Shown here piece after piece: positions 18,635 to 28,259 of a stretch of 64,000 nt of DNA (the stretch's first letter is position 1; the number at the start of each line of letters is the position of its first letter). A program made the position numbers and the translations under genes. The stretch comes from CBDFKF01 sp965248765 (GTDB lineage Bacteria; Pseudomonadota; Alphaproteobacteria; VGEJ01), in contig CBDFKF010000002.1 in NCBI GenBank assembly GCA_965248765.1, positions 573,149-637,148 of the forward strand, given 5' to 3'. The notes below the pieces were generated by a model that saw nothing but the letters and a program-made list of their open reading frames with translations, ran no database searches and was not told the DNA's origin.

Positions 18635-19690
18635 TTACTCGTTGGCACCCACAAACACGCCGACGAAGGCGCCCTCGCCGCCGTCGTCCTCGAAGGTTCC
18701 GCCGAGAGTTCCACCGACCCAATCGGGGGTCGTGTCCGCGTCATCGTTGTCGGAGAACACGCCGCCCCAGTTGCCCGAAGAGGAAGTAATGTCGGGGCCG
18801 ACGATGGACAAAGTCCCCTTAAACGTTCCGTCGTCTGCGATCGGCGCGCCGCCGAGGGTAACTGAGCCGTCGAACCCGATCCCCTCACCATCCTCCAGGT
18901 CACTGAGGGCAGAGTAGTGGTAAATGCTTTCCACTCCGCCGCTGATGGTGCCGTCGTTGAAATCGGCGTCAAGCTTCAGGCCACCCGTCCAGATACCAAG
19001 ATCGTTCTCCGTTCCCTCGTAGAGATAGGTGCCTTGCGCAGCGCCGGTATAGGCGGCGGTGCCGGTTGTCGGCTTCGTCCAGCTATCGCCACGATTGAAG
19101 ATCGAACCGGCGCCCCAGTCGAAGAAGGCGCCGAGGTCAATGTCCACCCCGCCGGCGCCGTCGTCCAAGCCCGTCACCCAGTATCCGCCGGCTAGGTAAT
19201 TCGTCGAGTCCACACTCTCCCAAGAGGTATACGCCACGGCCACTGTCGTCGTACCCTCCGTCTGCCGCGCCAGGACCCAAGCCCCTACGGAAACGCCGGG
19301 GATCTCCCCATCTTCCGCATACGCCGTGCCGATCAGGCTAGAATAGGTATGGTCCCGGCTGTTCAGGGACAAATCCGTCTCACCGTTCTCGTCCGTCACG
19401 GTCAGGGAAAAGACACCGTTGTCGAAAGTTGTCTGGGCGCGGTCCGAGGTCACGCCCGCATTGTTGACGTTGCTGCTCTGGGTGACGCTGCCGAAACGGG
19501 GCTCCGCGCCGGCCGCGGCCTTGCCGGCCTCGAGGTTGCCCATGAGCTGCTGCTGGGTCGGGGTCAAGTCGCCACCGGCGCCAACACCGGCGCCAACACC
19601 GGCGCCAACACCGTCGCCACCGCCACCGCAGGCGGCGAGCAGCAAGAGGCCGGGAACGACGACAACGCAATATCGAAGGAACTGCCGCAT
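18635..19690 (-). CDS. surface lipoprotein with TbpB-like beta-barrel, likely SLAM cargo
   Basis: 351 residues starting MRQFLRYCVVVVPGLLLLAA, with lipobox LLAAC and Cys21. A Gly/Ala/Val linker (GVGAGVGAGVGAGG) encoded by 12-bp repeats follows, then a repeat-poor beta region. The C-terminal part has the small-barrel pattern WVGGTLGGTFEDDGGEGAFVGVFVGANE, typical of transferrin-binding-protein-like lipoproteins that Slam proteins export. I chose ATG 19690 since it starts the signal peptide; the longer frame is out of character. Asp-rich, so it may bind metal or a metal complex; the ligand is unknown. Confidence 0.75.
   Translation of the reverse strand: MRQFLRYCVVVVPGLLLLAACGGGGDGVGAGVGAGVGAGGDLTPTQQQLMGNLEAGKAAAGAEPRFGSVTQSSNVNNAGVTSDRAQTTFDNGVFSLTVTDENGETDLSLNSRDHTYSSLIGTAYAEDGEIPGVSVGAWVLARQTEGTTTVAVAYTSWESVDSTNYLAGGYWVTGLDDGAGGVDIDLGAFFDWGAGSIFNRGDSWTKPTTGTAAYTGAAQGTYLYEGTENDLGIWTGGLKLDADFNDGTISGGVESIYHYSALSDLEDGEGIGFDGSVTLGGAPIADDGTFKGTLSIVGPDITSSSGNWGGVFSDNDDADTTPDWVGGTLGGTFEDDGGEGAFVGVFVGANE
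19575..19622 (-). repeat. 12-bp tandem repeat encoding a Gly-Val-Gly-Ala linker
   Basis: Three perfect 12-base units (CCGGCGCCAACA on the plus strand) and one degenerate unit, in frame, coding the flexible tether after the lipidated Cys. Because units are multiples of 3, slippage would change the length of the tether without breaking the frame. Confidence 0.8.
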
Positions 19691-20501
19691 GAGTTTTCTC
19701 CTGTCCTTGGTTTCATCGCTCGGTCCGGCGGGAAGGCGAGGCGAGCCGGCGCAACCATCATACAGCCAAGCCGTGTTACAGGCTCTTGTTATGTGAACGG
19801 ATCTGGTCCCATGTCTGGCGAAATCCGCACCGCCACCGCCAGCGCCTTGTCGGCGCCCACCTTGTCCGTTCGATCCGCCGCGGCCATGCACGGCAGTGCT
19901 TACGACGGCGTGAGACACCAGCCCTGTCGGCACGACGCACAGACGCCCGAGCATGGCCGAGGCAGCCTTTCGGGGCAGCGCCGGGACGGCCAGTATCGCG
20001 CTGCACCGCGTGCGGCTCACGCGCGTTCGACGCGCTACCGCAATGGCCGAGCCCCGGCGTGATCGCGAACCACGGGCCCTATCGACCGTAGCGACAATCG
20101 GCGTTTACATAATCTGGCCGCGGACGCCGAATGCGCCAGCAGCCCCTATCGTCAGGCTTGGTGCAGGCACGTCTCGCGGCACGCTGATCCCCTCGCACAA
20201 TAATCGCTATCCGCCACAGCCTGTACGACGGAGCCGAGGTGTCGCCCGATGATGGGGGAATCGACATCTGGCGCAGGCATACGGCACCGACCCGCTACAC
20301 TGAGGGCGATGAGCACCCTACTCCCTCAGCGCCAAGCGTGAAACCAACAACAAGGTTCGCTCGTCTGCACGGGTTTGCGCTTGTCAGACGGTGACCGCTC
20401 TCGTTGCCCGGATTGGCGAGCAGAAATTGCCTCTGCCGCATCGGTAATTCGCCCCTCCTTCGAGAGCTCATGGCAATTGCGAATGCGGCCGGCCGCCGGG
20501 A
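19691..20501. other. long intergenic region upstream of the lipoprotein gene
   Basis: About 810 bases without a supportable gene. It must contain the promoter of the lipoprotein/SLAM pair, but I see no strong sigma-70 match. It contains the right copy of the direct repeat (20248-20274). Short frames here lack recognisable motifs. Confidence 0.4.
20248..20274 (+). repeat. imperfect direct repeat, right copy
   Basis: Starts GATGATGGGGGAATCGACAT and ends CTGGCGC. See the partner at 16926-16953. The two copies lie in the same orientation and bracket 3.3 kb that holds the SLAM and lipoprotein genes. Confidence 0.5.
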
Positions 20502-21220
20502 CTAGAAGTCGCCGCCCCAGATAGCCAGGACTTGCGCGTAGACGCTTGCTTGGGGCTTCAAATACAGCGTGGTGCCGGCCGCGCTTCGGCCAATCGTTAA
20601 GAGCATAGAAATCCCGTTAAGGAGGGTGACGTTGGCGTCGCTCCCGGCTACACCCGGCGTCGAGTCTGTCGGAATGAAGCGGCGCGGCACCGTCCCCATG
20701 TCATACCTCCACGGCACGTTTGTGTTCTGCCTCTCCCTGATGTTGAGCGTGATGTAGTCGAAATTGTCGATGTCCGTCACCGTGAACGACACCGTGCCGA
20801 ACACTGCGCTCCAATCCAGTGAGCTGCCCGTGTTCTCGTAGAGCTTGGTGCGCCCGCCAAGCGCCTCGAGCGCCGCGGCGGCCGTTGTCGCGCCCGTCCC
20901 GCCCTTGGCGATAGGCACGGTCGGCAGGCGATTCGACTGAGCGTGCCCGACGTGATCTTAGCGGCGCTCAAGTCCGGGATATCGCCCGCCGTGAGAGTCG
21001 GCAACCGCGCGCTAACGAACCGTCCGTCGGTCCCAAGTTTCGCCAGATCGCCCTCCGTCGTGCCGGTATCCTTCAGGGCGGCGGTGCCGAACGGGTTGTC
21101 GCCCGAGTCCGACTTAAACTTGTTGATCCAGCTAATGATCTGACTCGCGAAGCCGGTCGCGCTGCCGGTCAGGTTCGCGATGCCATTGGCATCGGTGTCG
21201 AAGCCTAGGTCTGCTGCCAT
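20502..21220 (-). pseudogene. phage tail fibre protein, single frameshift
   Basis: Read from 21220: MAADLGFDTDANGIANLTGS, then LPTLTAGDIPDLSAAKITSG, after which the frame breaks near 20935. A second frame continues with RLPTVPIAKGGTGATTAAAA and runs to 20502. AKGGTGATTAAAALEALGG is the classic tail-fibre/tail-collar linker, and the sequence around 'SGTLS...RLPTV' would be continuous with a one-base change. Together about 240 residues, with a beta-rich C-terminus. Minus strand, last gene of the tail module. Either inactivated or, less likely, an assembly error. Confidence 0.75.
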
Positions 21221-21492
21221 CGGTGGCGTGCCTCCAGCACGTGATGAGAATGGTTATGTAGGTAGTCGATGCATTTCACTGGGCCGTCCCAACGTAGAAT
21301 GCAGCGGACGTGATCAAGCGGATTAGCCGGTCGCGGCACTTGCGCCGCGACAGACTGCGGGATGGTACACAGCCCGCCCGCCACGGTCACCGCCGCGCTG
21401 CCGCCTTCCCATGAAAGCGTCGCATCGCCGTCTGGTGCGTCCACCGCCAGCGTGAGCGCGGTCCCATGCATAGCCCGATAGCATCGCGCCAT
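21205..21492 (-). CDS. small phage tail-module protein
   Basis: 95 residues from MARCYRAMHGTALTLAVDAP, with a beta-sandwich-like sequence (DGDATLSWEGGSAAVTVAGG) and a His-rich C-terminus (DYLHNHSHHVLEARHRW). The ATG overlaps the stop of the host-specificity pseudogene and its end overlaps the tail-fibre start, the spacing expected of a phage operon. Not recognised; possibly a tail-fibre connector. Confidence 0.55.
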   Translation of the reverse strand: MARCYRAMHGTALTLAVDAPDGDATLSWEGGSAAVTVAGGLCTIPQSVAAQVPRPANPLDHVRCILRWDGPVKCIDYLHNHSHHVLEARHRWQQT

Positions 21493-23025
21493 TACGACAG
21501 CCTTCTGATCTCCGGCGCGAAACGCGTGACCGCCGCGCCGCGCCACTGTTTGAGGTGCACCCGGAACCACAGATAGCGCGCCGACACACCGATGTTCGTC
21601 CGCCCAGATACCGCAAGCTCGGTTGCGTTCGCCCGAACGTCGGTTATGCCATGGTAGACATAAATATCGTGACCGGTCTGCGGGGTCAGGCGGCTCGTAG
21701 CTCACGGTCGCGCCGTAAGCCTCGACATTCGATGCGGCACCCAGGTCAATCGCTTGCGTTTCGTAGTACGTGCTGTCGGTCTCGGACATCGGGAGGACGT
21801 AGGCCCAGAGCTCCGGCGCCGCGAAGTCATCGTCGGCCCATGCCCCGCCTTCCTGTGTGCGCGTCGACCGCCAGATATAGGTAAAGGCCATTGCTGCGGC
21901 GTCAGTGTCTCGACGGCGGGGATGACAAAAACCTTGTAGCCAATTTCCGTGATCGGGCTGTAGTTTCCCACCCTGTTGAACAGCCGGCAGAACATACGAT
22001 AGCGGCCGGTGGACGGGATCAGCACGTTTCCGACAATGGGCTGGTCGCTGTTGATCGGCGCCACGAGCGCGACATCGGCCCGCGCCGCGGTCAACCACCC
22101 GGCCTCATCGATCGCCGCCAGATCACTGACGCCGTCGATCTCCTCCCGCGTATAGCGGACCTCGATTCCGGTCACGTCCCGGTTCACCACCGGCATCGCC
22201 ACGAGCTGGAGCTGCGTCCCGTACTGCTCGGATGAAATGATCACCGGGGCCGGCATCGGCACGTCCGACCAGCTAAAGGTGACGGTTGTCTCGGCGGAAG
22301 GGGACGAGAAGCCGTCCAACGTGACGTGGTAGGCGCTCACGTTGTACGTGCCTGGCGTATCCACCGTGAATCGCTGGGCGGTGCCGCTGATCGACGCCTC
22401 TGTCACGAGCACTTCGTTGCCGTCCGTCACCCGGATCCGGGTTTGATAAGGCGCATAGTCCCAGATCACGTCGATATGCCAGACCACGGTGCCGTCGCGG
22501 GCAATGTCGTAGGTGTAGACCGCGAGCAGGCTGGTGACCGCCGGCACGGTCTGGATCGTCGGAAAGGTGATGGCGCGTGGCTTCAGTGGCGGCAGCACCA
22601 GGGTGTCGGCATAGACCCCGTCGGGCTGCTCGACGAGATCGAGGGTGACCGACCAGTCTTCGTTGACGCCGGTGCGCGTGACCATCACCTGATGATCCGC
22701 GAACCCATGCTCGGGATCGCTCACCGTCAGCCAATCGCTCGGCGCAATGGCGAGCCACTCCATGGCCGCGCCGGGCTTTAGGCGGTAACGATACGTGGCG
22801 CTCGCCCGCGCCCGCCTGAGCGCGATCGCCAAGAGCCGCGCACCGGCTACGGGGTCGGCAACGAACGGCCGTGTGCCGATGTCCTGCGGCAGGCGCTCCC
22901 CATCGCGGGCCAGCGCATCGGCGTCCGAATATTCCGGCAGCGATGCCTCCAGCCAGTCGTGCTCGCGCGATTGCGCAAGTGCCAGCGTCGCCGTGTTGAT
23001 GCGATCCGCGCGCCGACCAGTGCAG
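21492..23025 (-). pseudogene. phage host-specificity / tail tip protein C-terminal part, frameshifted
   Basis: Starts mid-protein at ADRINTATLALAQSREHDWL and continues through EWLAIAPSDWLTVSDPEHGF and fibronectin-like strands (FTVDTPGTYNVSAYHV). It changes frame near 21890 (to MAFTYIWRSTRTQEGGAWAD) and again near 21680 (to HDIYVYHGITDVRANATE), finishing FAPEIRRLS. The order and motifs match the large tail protein of GTA-like and siphovirus tails that contacts the host receptor. Its N-terminal half is missing and is replaced by the end of the next gene, so there is a deletion as well as frameshifts. Confidence 0.72.
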
Positions 23026-23409
23026 GATCTCATGGCCGTCGGAGACGAAGCCGATCAGATCGCCTAATTCATCGGTGATCCACCGCCCACCGCCGACTTC
23101 GATGCAGCCTGCCATCTGCACGATATCGCCGGGCTCAACTGGTGTATCGCCGGGCAGCACATCGACGCCGGGGAACGTCGCGAAGCCGACCGCGTGCGCG
23201 GCACCCACGCCGCCGAATGCATGGCGGACTCGAAGGATGGCGCGGCATTCGGGCATCGCGTGCCAGGCCGCAACCCCCTTCTGATAGTCGCCCGCCCTCG
23301 CTTCGCCCAGCAACCCGGCGATCAATGCCCGCGCCGTCGTCAGGCAGTCGCGCACCTGCCATTCGTAGGCGCCCTGCTGGGCTGTTAGGATGTCGCTTAC
23401 GGCGGCCAT
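23020..23409 (-). pseudogene. phage tail-assembly hydrolase-like protein (NlpC/P60 position), fused into a deletion junction
   Basis: From MAAVSDILTAQQGAYEWQVR the sequence has a DCLTTARALIAGLLGE segment that resembles the catalytic-Cys helix of phage cell-wall peptidases in this gene position (GTA orf14 / DUF6950-like). PGDIVQMAGCIEVGGG follows, and the frame runs to EILHWSAR, where it meets the middle of the tail-tip gene. Its ATG overlaps the end of the upstream tail gene by 13 bases. Family assignment is tentative and rests mostly on position. Confidence 0.45.
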
Positions 23410-23908
23410 CTCTGCTCCGCGAGGCCACCCGCAAGCGCGCGCATGTATTCGAGCCGAGATCGCCAGGGAAGCGCCCCTGCTGATCCTCGTGGCTCCACTT
23501 GAGCGGACGGCCCCGGTCGACATCGCCGCCATAGGTCTCGATCTCGATGGTGTAGATGCCGTTTCTGATTGCCGGCCGCGACAGCCGGCCGACGAACTTG
23601 CGCGGCATTCTGGTCCAGCTCTGCCCCTGATCGGTCGAGGCGATCCATTCGATCTGCACGGTGAGCGGGCCGGGGTCCTGCAGAAGCTCGATGCGCTGCG
23701 CCGTCGTCAGAGGTCCCATGTGGAAGCTCGCCGTCATGCGCCGGTCGGGTGCTTCAAGTGACGCCTCGGCCGGCGAGAGCGCGATGAAGCTTCGTCCCTG
23801 ATAGGTCTCGCCATCGAGCGTGAGGTCATCGGCGCCGGACCAGAACCGATAGACCGGCGTCGTGTCCGGGAATGTGGCGAGCACGTGAACGAGCGGGTCG
23901 GCCGCCAT
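23397..23908 (-). pseudogene. phage tail protein (DUF2163-like position), one frameshift near the 3' end
   Basis: MAADPLVHVLATFPDTTPVY, then DLTLDGETYQGRSFIALSPA, RMTASFHMGPLTTAQRIELL and YTIEIETYGGDVDRGRPLKW. The frame breaks near 23455 and resumes as LEYMRALAGGLAEQRWPP, ending at 23397 exactly where the next gene starts. This gene precedes the hydrolase and tip genes, as in GTA-type tails. One base would restore a 170-residue protein. Confidence 0.68.
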
Positions 23909-24122
23909 CAAATCACTTCCTGCCATGAGAAGGTCCAGGGTCCCCACCAGTCCGGGGTGCGGCGCAGGGGGCGGGAGCGCACAGCCTGGGCACGCACCCG
24001 GATGGTGCCCGCCGGGGCCAGTGTATCGCCCACCTCCAGCGGGCGTTGCGGGTCGAGGGTGAGGTCCTGGCCGTCGCTCGTCAGGGAGCGGACGGTGTAG
24101 ACGTGATCGCCGACACGCAGCC
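23908..24122 (-). pseudogene. 3' part of an upstream phage tail gene, cut by IS21
   Basis: About 70 residues remain: RLRVGDHVYTVRSLTSDGQD, then TLAPAGTIRVRAQAV and WWGPWTFSWQEVI. Its stop overlaps the next gene's ATG (TGATG). The 5' part is replaced by the left end of the IS21 element at 24123, so the element's insertion or a later rearrangement removed the rest of the tail operon. Confidence 0.65.
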
Positions 24123-24527
24123 TGTTAACGGCGGAGGAATAATGCAGCACGCGGAGCGGCTGGGCGGTCCGGTCGCGGCGGCGCAAAATTGCGCCACCTA
24201 TAGCCCCTTGTCGGTTGTGGTGAGGGGCATGAGATGTACGGCGTGGAGCTCTATGCGGCGGTTCGTCTGGCGGTTGTCGACGAGGGTCTGAGCCATCACG
24301 ATGCGGGCCGTCGGTTCGGCATCGACCGCCGGACGGTGAAGAAGATGCTGAGCTATTCGGCGCCGCCGGGCTACCGGCGGCCCAAGCTGGATGGGTTCAC
24401 CGGCATCGTCGACGCGATCCTGGAGGCGGACACGGATCCGGACGTGCCGCGCAAGCAGCGCCACACGGCGCACCGGATCTTCGAGCGGCTGCGGGACGAG
24501 CACGGGTTCGCCGGCGGCTATACCATG

Positions 24528-26082
24528 CAGACCGTGTGGAAACTCTGGGTGGCGGGGGATTCCGTCCGTCTCATGGCGATGTTAGGGTCCGCCATGAGAC
24601 ACATTCCTGGCGTTGACCGCTCTCAGGTTCTGCTTCTGCCGGAAGCAGTGGACGATTACGTGGGCCGGGATAACCCGGTCCGTTTCATCGATGCCTTCGT
24701 GGATGGTTTGGACCTAGCGGCCGCTGGTTTCGAGCGCGCCGCGGCGAAGGCGATAGGTCGTCCCGGCTACGATCCGGCGGACCTGCTGAAGCTCTACATA
24801 TACGGCTATCTCAATCGGGTACGTTCGAGCCGCCGGCTGGAGGCAGAGAGCAAGCGTAATCTCGAAGTGATCTGGCTGTTGCGGCGTTTGTCGCCAGACT
24901 TCAAGACGATCGCCGATTTCCGGCGGATCAATCGGGCGGCCTTCCGACAGGTGTTTCGGGAGTTCGTGAGGCTATGCCGCGAACTGGAGCTGTTCGGACG
25001 CGAGCTGGTGGCGGTTGACGGTACACGGATCAAGGCAGTGAACAGCCGGAAGCGGAACTTCACCAAAGCGAAGCTGGCGAAGGCGTTGGCCGAGAGCGAC
25101 GAGAGGTTGTCGCGTTATCTCGACCGGCTCGACGAGGCCGACGAGCAAGACGAGGGCGGCACCGGCGGCGGCGAGGTGGAGCATATCCAGGAGAAGATCG
25201 CTGCGATCCAAGGGCGGCGTGAGCGGTTTGAGGAACATCGAGACGCGCTGGCTGCGAGTGGCGAGGACCAGCTCTCTTTGACGGATCCGGACAGCCGGGC
25301 GATGTACGCCGAGACCCGGGTCGGTGTCGGCTACAACATTCAGATCGCCGTGGACGCCAAGCACAAACTGATCGCCGAGCAGCAGATCCATAACAAGGTC
25401 AGCGATCTCGGTCTATTGGCCGAGACGGCGGTGGTGGCCCGTCGGAACCTGGCCGTCGATCGGATCGACGCGGTCGCCGACGCGGGCTACTTCAAGATCG
25501 AGGATATCGAGGCCTGCGAGAATGCCGGCGTCGTGCCGCATGTGCCCAAGCCCCAGCGCGGATCCACGGTGAGCCAGGGGCTCTTTCCCAAGGAACGCTT
25601 CCGCTATGACGGCGGCGAGGACATTTACATCTGCCCCGACGGCCAACGCCTGGCGCTACACAGCAAGCGCAAGCGCCGAAGCGATCCTGGAGCGCATGGC
25701 AGAACGATTGGCGGCCCGCCCGGAGCTGCTCGATGCGCGCCGTGAAAGCGTCGAGCATCCCTTCGGCTCAATCAAACAATGGATGGGCCAGGGTGCCTTC
25801 CTGACCCGGCGGCTGGAGAACGTGCGCGGCGAGTTCAGCATCACGGCGCTGGCTTACAACATCCGCCGCGCGATCTCGCTGGTAGGTGTTCCCGCCTTGA
25901 TCGCCGCCGCGAGGGCATGAGACGGGAATCAGGCCAAAATCGAGCGCCGCACATCGATCCACGGAGGCCTGGAGCCCCTTCCACAGGGCTACCGGCGCCA
26001 AACCGCCAGATTACGTGGGATCGCCGCAAATCATGGTTACCTAAACCTCCATCCCCGCCACCCAGAGTTTCCACACGGTCTG
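24528..26082 (+). mobile_element. IS1182-family element nested in istA
   Basis: 1555 bp. The terminal inverted repeats start CAGACCGTGTGGAAACTCTG and are identical for 30 bases. Both flanks carry CATG (24524-24527 and 26083-26086), a 4-bp target duplication. Removing the element and one CATG restores istA across GGYTM-VKDYV. So it jumped into IS21 after that element had arrived. Confidence 0.9.
24594..25920 (+). pseudogene. IS1182-family transposase with internal deletion and frameshift
   Basis: MRHIPGVDRSQVLLLPEAVD, then DELVAVDGTRIK-type DDE Asp (LVAVDGTRIKAVNSRKRNF), VGYNIQIAVDAKHKLI and AVADAGYFKIEDIEA with the second Asp. Near 25660 the frame breaks after RLALHSKRKRR and continues as EAILERMAERLAARPELLDA and ESVEHPFGSIKQWMG, the catalytic-Glu region. 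The Cys-rich segment of about 60 residues that normally lies between is missing. Not functional without help. Confidence 0.82.
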
Positions 26083-27114
26083 CATGGTGAAGGACTATGT
26101 GCGTTCCCGGCGGCAGTCGACGCGCGAGGCTTTCGTTCCACTGCATCACCCGCCGGGCCACGCCCAGGTCGACTTCGGCGAGGCGGTGGTGGAGCTGCCG
26201 GGCCGGCGCGAGAAGGTTGCCTTCTTCTGCCTGATCCTGCCCCATTCCAATGTCTGGTTCGTGAAGGCCTCCCCCCGGGAGACGACGGAGGCATTCCTGG
26301 ACGGCCATGTCAGCGCCTTCGCCTTCCTCGGCGGGGTTCCGCGCTCGATCCTCTACGACAACACGACCCTGGCGGTGGCGCGGATCCTGGGCGACGGCAC
26401 GCGCCTCAGGACGCAGGCGTTCTCACATCTTCAGTCGCACTATCTGTTCCGCGACCGCTTCGGCAGGGGAGCAGGCGGCGGCGCTGCTCGCCGATCTCGA
26501 GGCCCTGCGTGATCTGCCGGCGGTTCCCTTCGAGGCCTGCGAGCATGTGCCGGGCCAGGTCTCGTCGACGGCCCTGGTGCGCTACCGGCTGGTGGACTAC
26601 TCGGCACCGGCGGTGCACGCCCACAAGAAGGTGACGGTCAAGGGCTATGTCGACCGGGTCGAGATCGCGCTCGGCGCCGAGATCGTCGCCCGCCATCGGC
26701 GCAGCTATGTCCGCGGCGACGTCGTCTACGACCCGCTGCACTATCTGTCGCTGCTGGAGAAGAAGCCGGGCGCCCTGGACCAGGCGGCGCCGCTGAGAGG
26801 GTGGAAGCTCGATCCGGCCTTCGACACGTTGCGCCGCCTCCTCAAGGCGCGCTTCGGGCCGCGCGGCAAGCGCGAATACATCCAGGTGCTGCGCCTGCAC
26901 GAAGACTTCCCGGAACCGCAGGTGGCGGCCGCGGTGCGCGACGCGGTGAAGCGCCGCCTGATCGGCTTCGACGCCGTCAAGCACCTGCTGCTGGCCCGCA
27001 TCGAGAGGCGGCCCGTGCATCTCGACCTGTCGCGCTATCCGCACCTGCCCCAGCCCTTCGTCGCCGCCACGCGGAGCGCCGACTACGCCACCCCGCTGGC
27101 CGGTGGGGCCGGCC

Positions 27115-27879
27115 ATGGTTGAGGCCCCCCGCATCCTGCTCGAACATCACCTGAAGAGGCTGAAGCTGCCGACCTTCCTGCGGGAATACGAGAAACTGGC
27201 GCGCCGGTGCGCGGCCGAGGGCCTGGATCATGTGCGGTTCCTGGCCCGGCTGGTGGAGATGGAGCTGATCGACCGCGAGCGCCGCCTCGTCGAGCGGCTT
27301 ATCAAGCAGGCCGGGTTCCCTGTCGTCAAACAGCTTGAGAGCTTCGATTTCAAGGCGATCCCGGCGCTCAACAAGATGCTGGTGCTGGATCTCGCGCGCG
27401 GCGAGTATATCGCGCGCCGCGAGAACCTAATCCTGCTCGGCCCGAGCGGCGTCGGCAAGACCCATGTCGCTCTCGCCCTCGGCCTCGCCGCCTGCCACAA
27501 GGGCCTCGGCGTGCGCTTCGCCACAGCCTCCCATCTGGTCCACGAGCTGATCGAGGCGCGCGACGAGAAGAGGCTGCTCCGCCTCCAGGCCCAGCTCGCC
27601 AGGGTCAATCTCCTGATCGTCGACGAGCTCGGCTACGGGCCCCTGTCGCAGACCAGAAGCGAGCTGCTGTTCGACGTCTTCAGCCGGCACTACGAGAACG
27701 GCGCCACCATCGTGACCTCAAACCTGCCCTTCCAGGAATGGACAACGGTGTTCGCCAGCGAGCGCCTCACCGGCGCGCTGCTCGACCGCATCACCCACCA
27801 TGGCCATATCCTGGAGATCAACGGCGAGAGCTACCGCCTCAAGCAGAGCCGGTCACGACGCCGGCAACCGTCCGAATAA
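27115..27879 (+). CDS. istB: IstB, IS21 transposition helper ATPase
   Basis: 254 residues. The Walker A is LLGPSGVGKTHVALALG and the Walker B is LLIVDELGYGPLSQ, followed by sensor TSNLPFQEW. It is a DnaA/DnaC-like AAA+ ATPase that assembles on DNA and activates IstA at the target. The ATG overlaps the istA stop by 8 bases. Intact, unlike its partner, so it could in principle help another IS21 in the genome. Confidence 0.93.
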   Translation: MVEAPRILLEHHLKRLKLPTFLREYEKLARRCAAEGLDHVRFLARLVEMELIDRERRLVERLIKQAGFPVVKQLESFDFKAIPALNKMLVLDLARGEYIARRENLILLGPSGVGKTHVALALGLAACHKGLGVRFATASHLVHELIEARDEKRLLRLQAQLARVNLLIVDELGYGPLSQTRSELLFDVFSRHYENGATIVTSNLPFQEWTTVFASERLTGALLDRITHHGHILEINGESYRLKQSRSRRRQPSE

Positions 27880-28000
27880 CCCCCCGCTTGTCCCCGTCGG
27901 CCCACAGCCCCCTCCCGTGGACTACGGGGACAAGCTACCACCCAGCCCGCAGTACATTTTTACGCCGCCGCGCCGGTACATTTTTACGCCGCCGTTGACA

Positions 28001-28255
28001 CATAGCCGACCACGCGACGCGACCAGGCATCGAGGATGACCGCGACATAGACGAAGCCGCTCATGATCGCGACATAGGTGATGTCAGCAACCCAGAGCTG
28101 GTTGGGGCCGTCGAGGGTGAGCTCCCGCGCCCGGTTGGGGAAGATCGGTTCATCGTGAGCGCTGTCCGTGGTCGCGACAAAGCGGCGGCGTGTCCGCGGC
28201 TGAAGATCGTGCTCCCGCGTCAGACGCCGGATCTTCTTGTGGTTGGCCGGCTCGG
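28001..28255 (-). pseudogene. IS3-family OrfB transposase fragment
   Basis: Middle of an rve-type transposase: NHKKIRRLTREHDLQPRTRR, ELTLDGPNQLWVADITYVAI (first Asp of DDE), VAVILDAWSRRVVGY (second Asp). The C-terminal third is cut off by the IS21 right end; the N-terminus stops near 28255 where the deacetylase fragment begins in the other orientation. No IS3 end is visible on this side. Confidence 0.82.
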
Positions 28256-28259
28256 CCAC

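Larger units (their letters stand above)
24234..27122 (+). pseudogene. istA: istA transposase, split by IS1182 and internally deleted
   Basis: First part 24234-24527: MYGVELYAAVRLAVVDEGLS with helix-turn-helix DAGRRFGIDRRTVKKML, ending RDEHGFAGGYTM. It resumes at 26087 as VKDYVRSRRQSTREAFVPLH, with HAQVDFGEA (first catalytic Asp) and ILYDNTTLAV (second). Near 26465 a frameshift plus internal deletion (after YLFRDRFGR) removes the segment with the third catalytic acid; the rest (ADLEALRDLPAVPFEACEHV to 27122) is readable. Doubly dead. Confidence 0.85.
24123..28000 (+). mobile_element. IS21-family element, interrupted by IS1182
   Basis: Carries istA (broken) and istB. Ends are inverted: left TGTTAACGGCGGAGGAATAA, right (reverse complement) TGTCAACGGCGGCGTAAAAA. 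At the right end a 19-base motif (GTACATTTTTACGCCGCCG) is repeated at 27952 and 27976, the subterminal multiple repeats usual for IS21. Without the inner element it is about 2.3 kb. The flanks differ (phage tail on the left, IS3 on the right) and no target duplication is seen, so a rearrangement followed insertion. Confidence 0.8.

Noticed and set aside
18526..18972. Overlapping frames opposite the SLAM and lipoprotein genes, including a 468-residue plus-strand frame
   Set aside because: These are shadows caused by high GC third positions; signal peptide, lipobox and domain motifs are only on the minus strand.
19575..19622. CRISPR or minisatellite array
   Set aside because: Units are 12 bp, directly adjacent, and in frame in a lipoprotein linker. 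No spacers. No CRISPR array was seen in the window.
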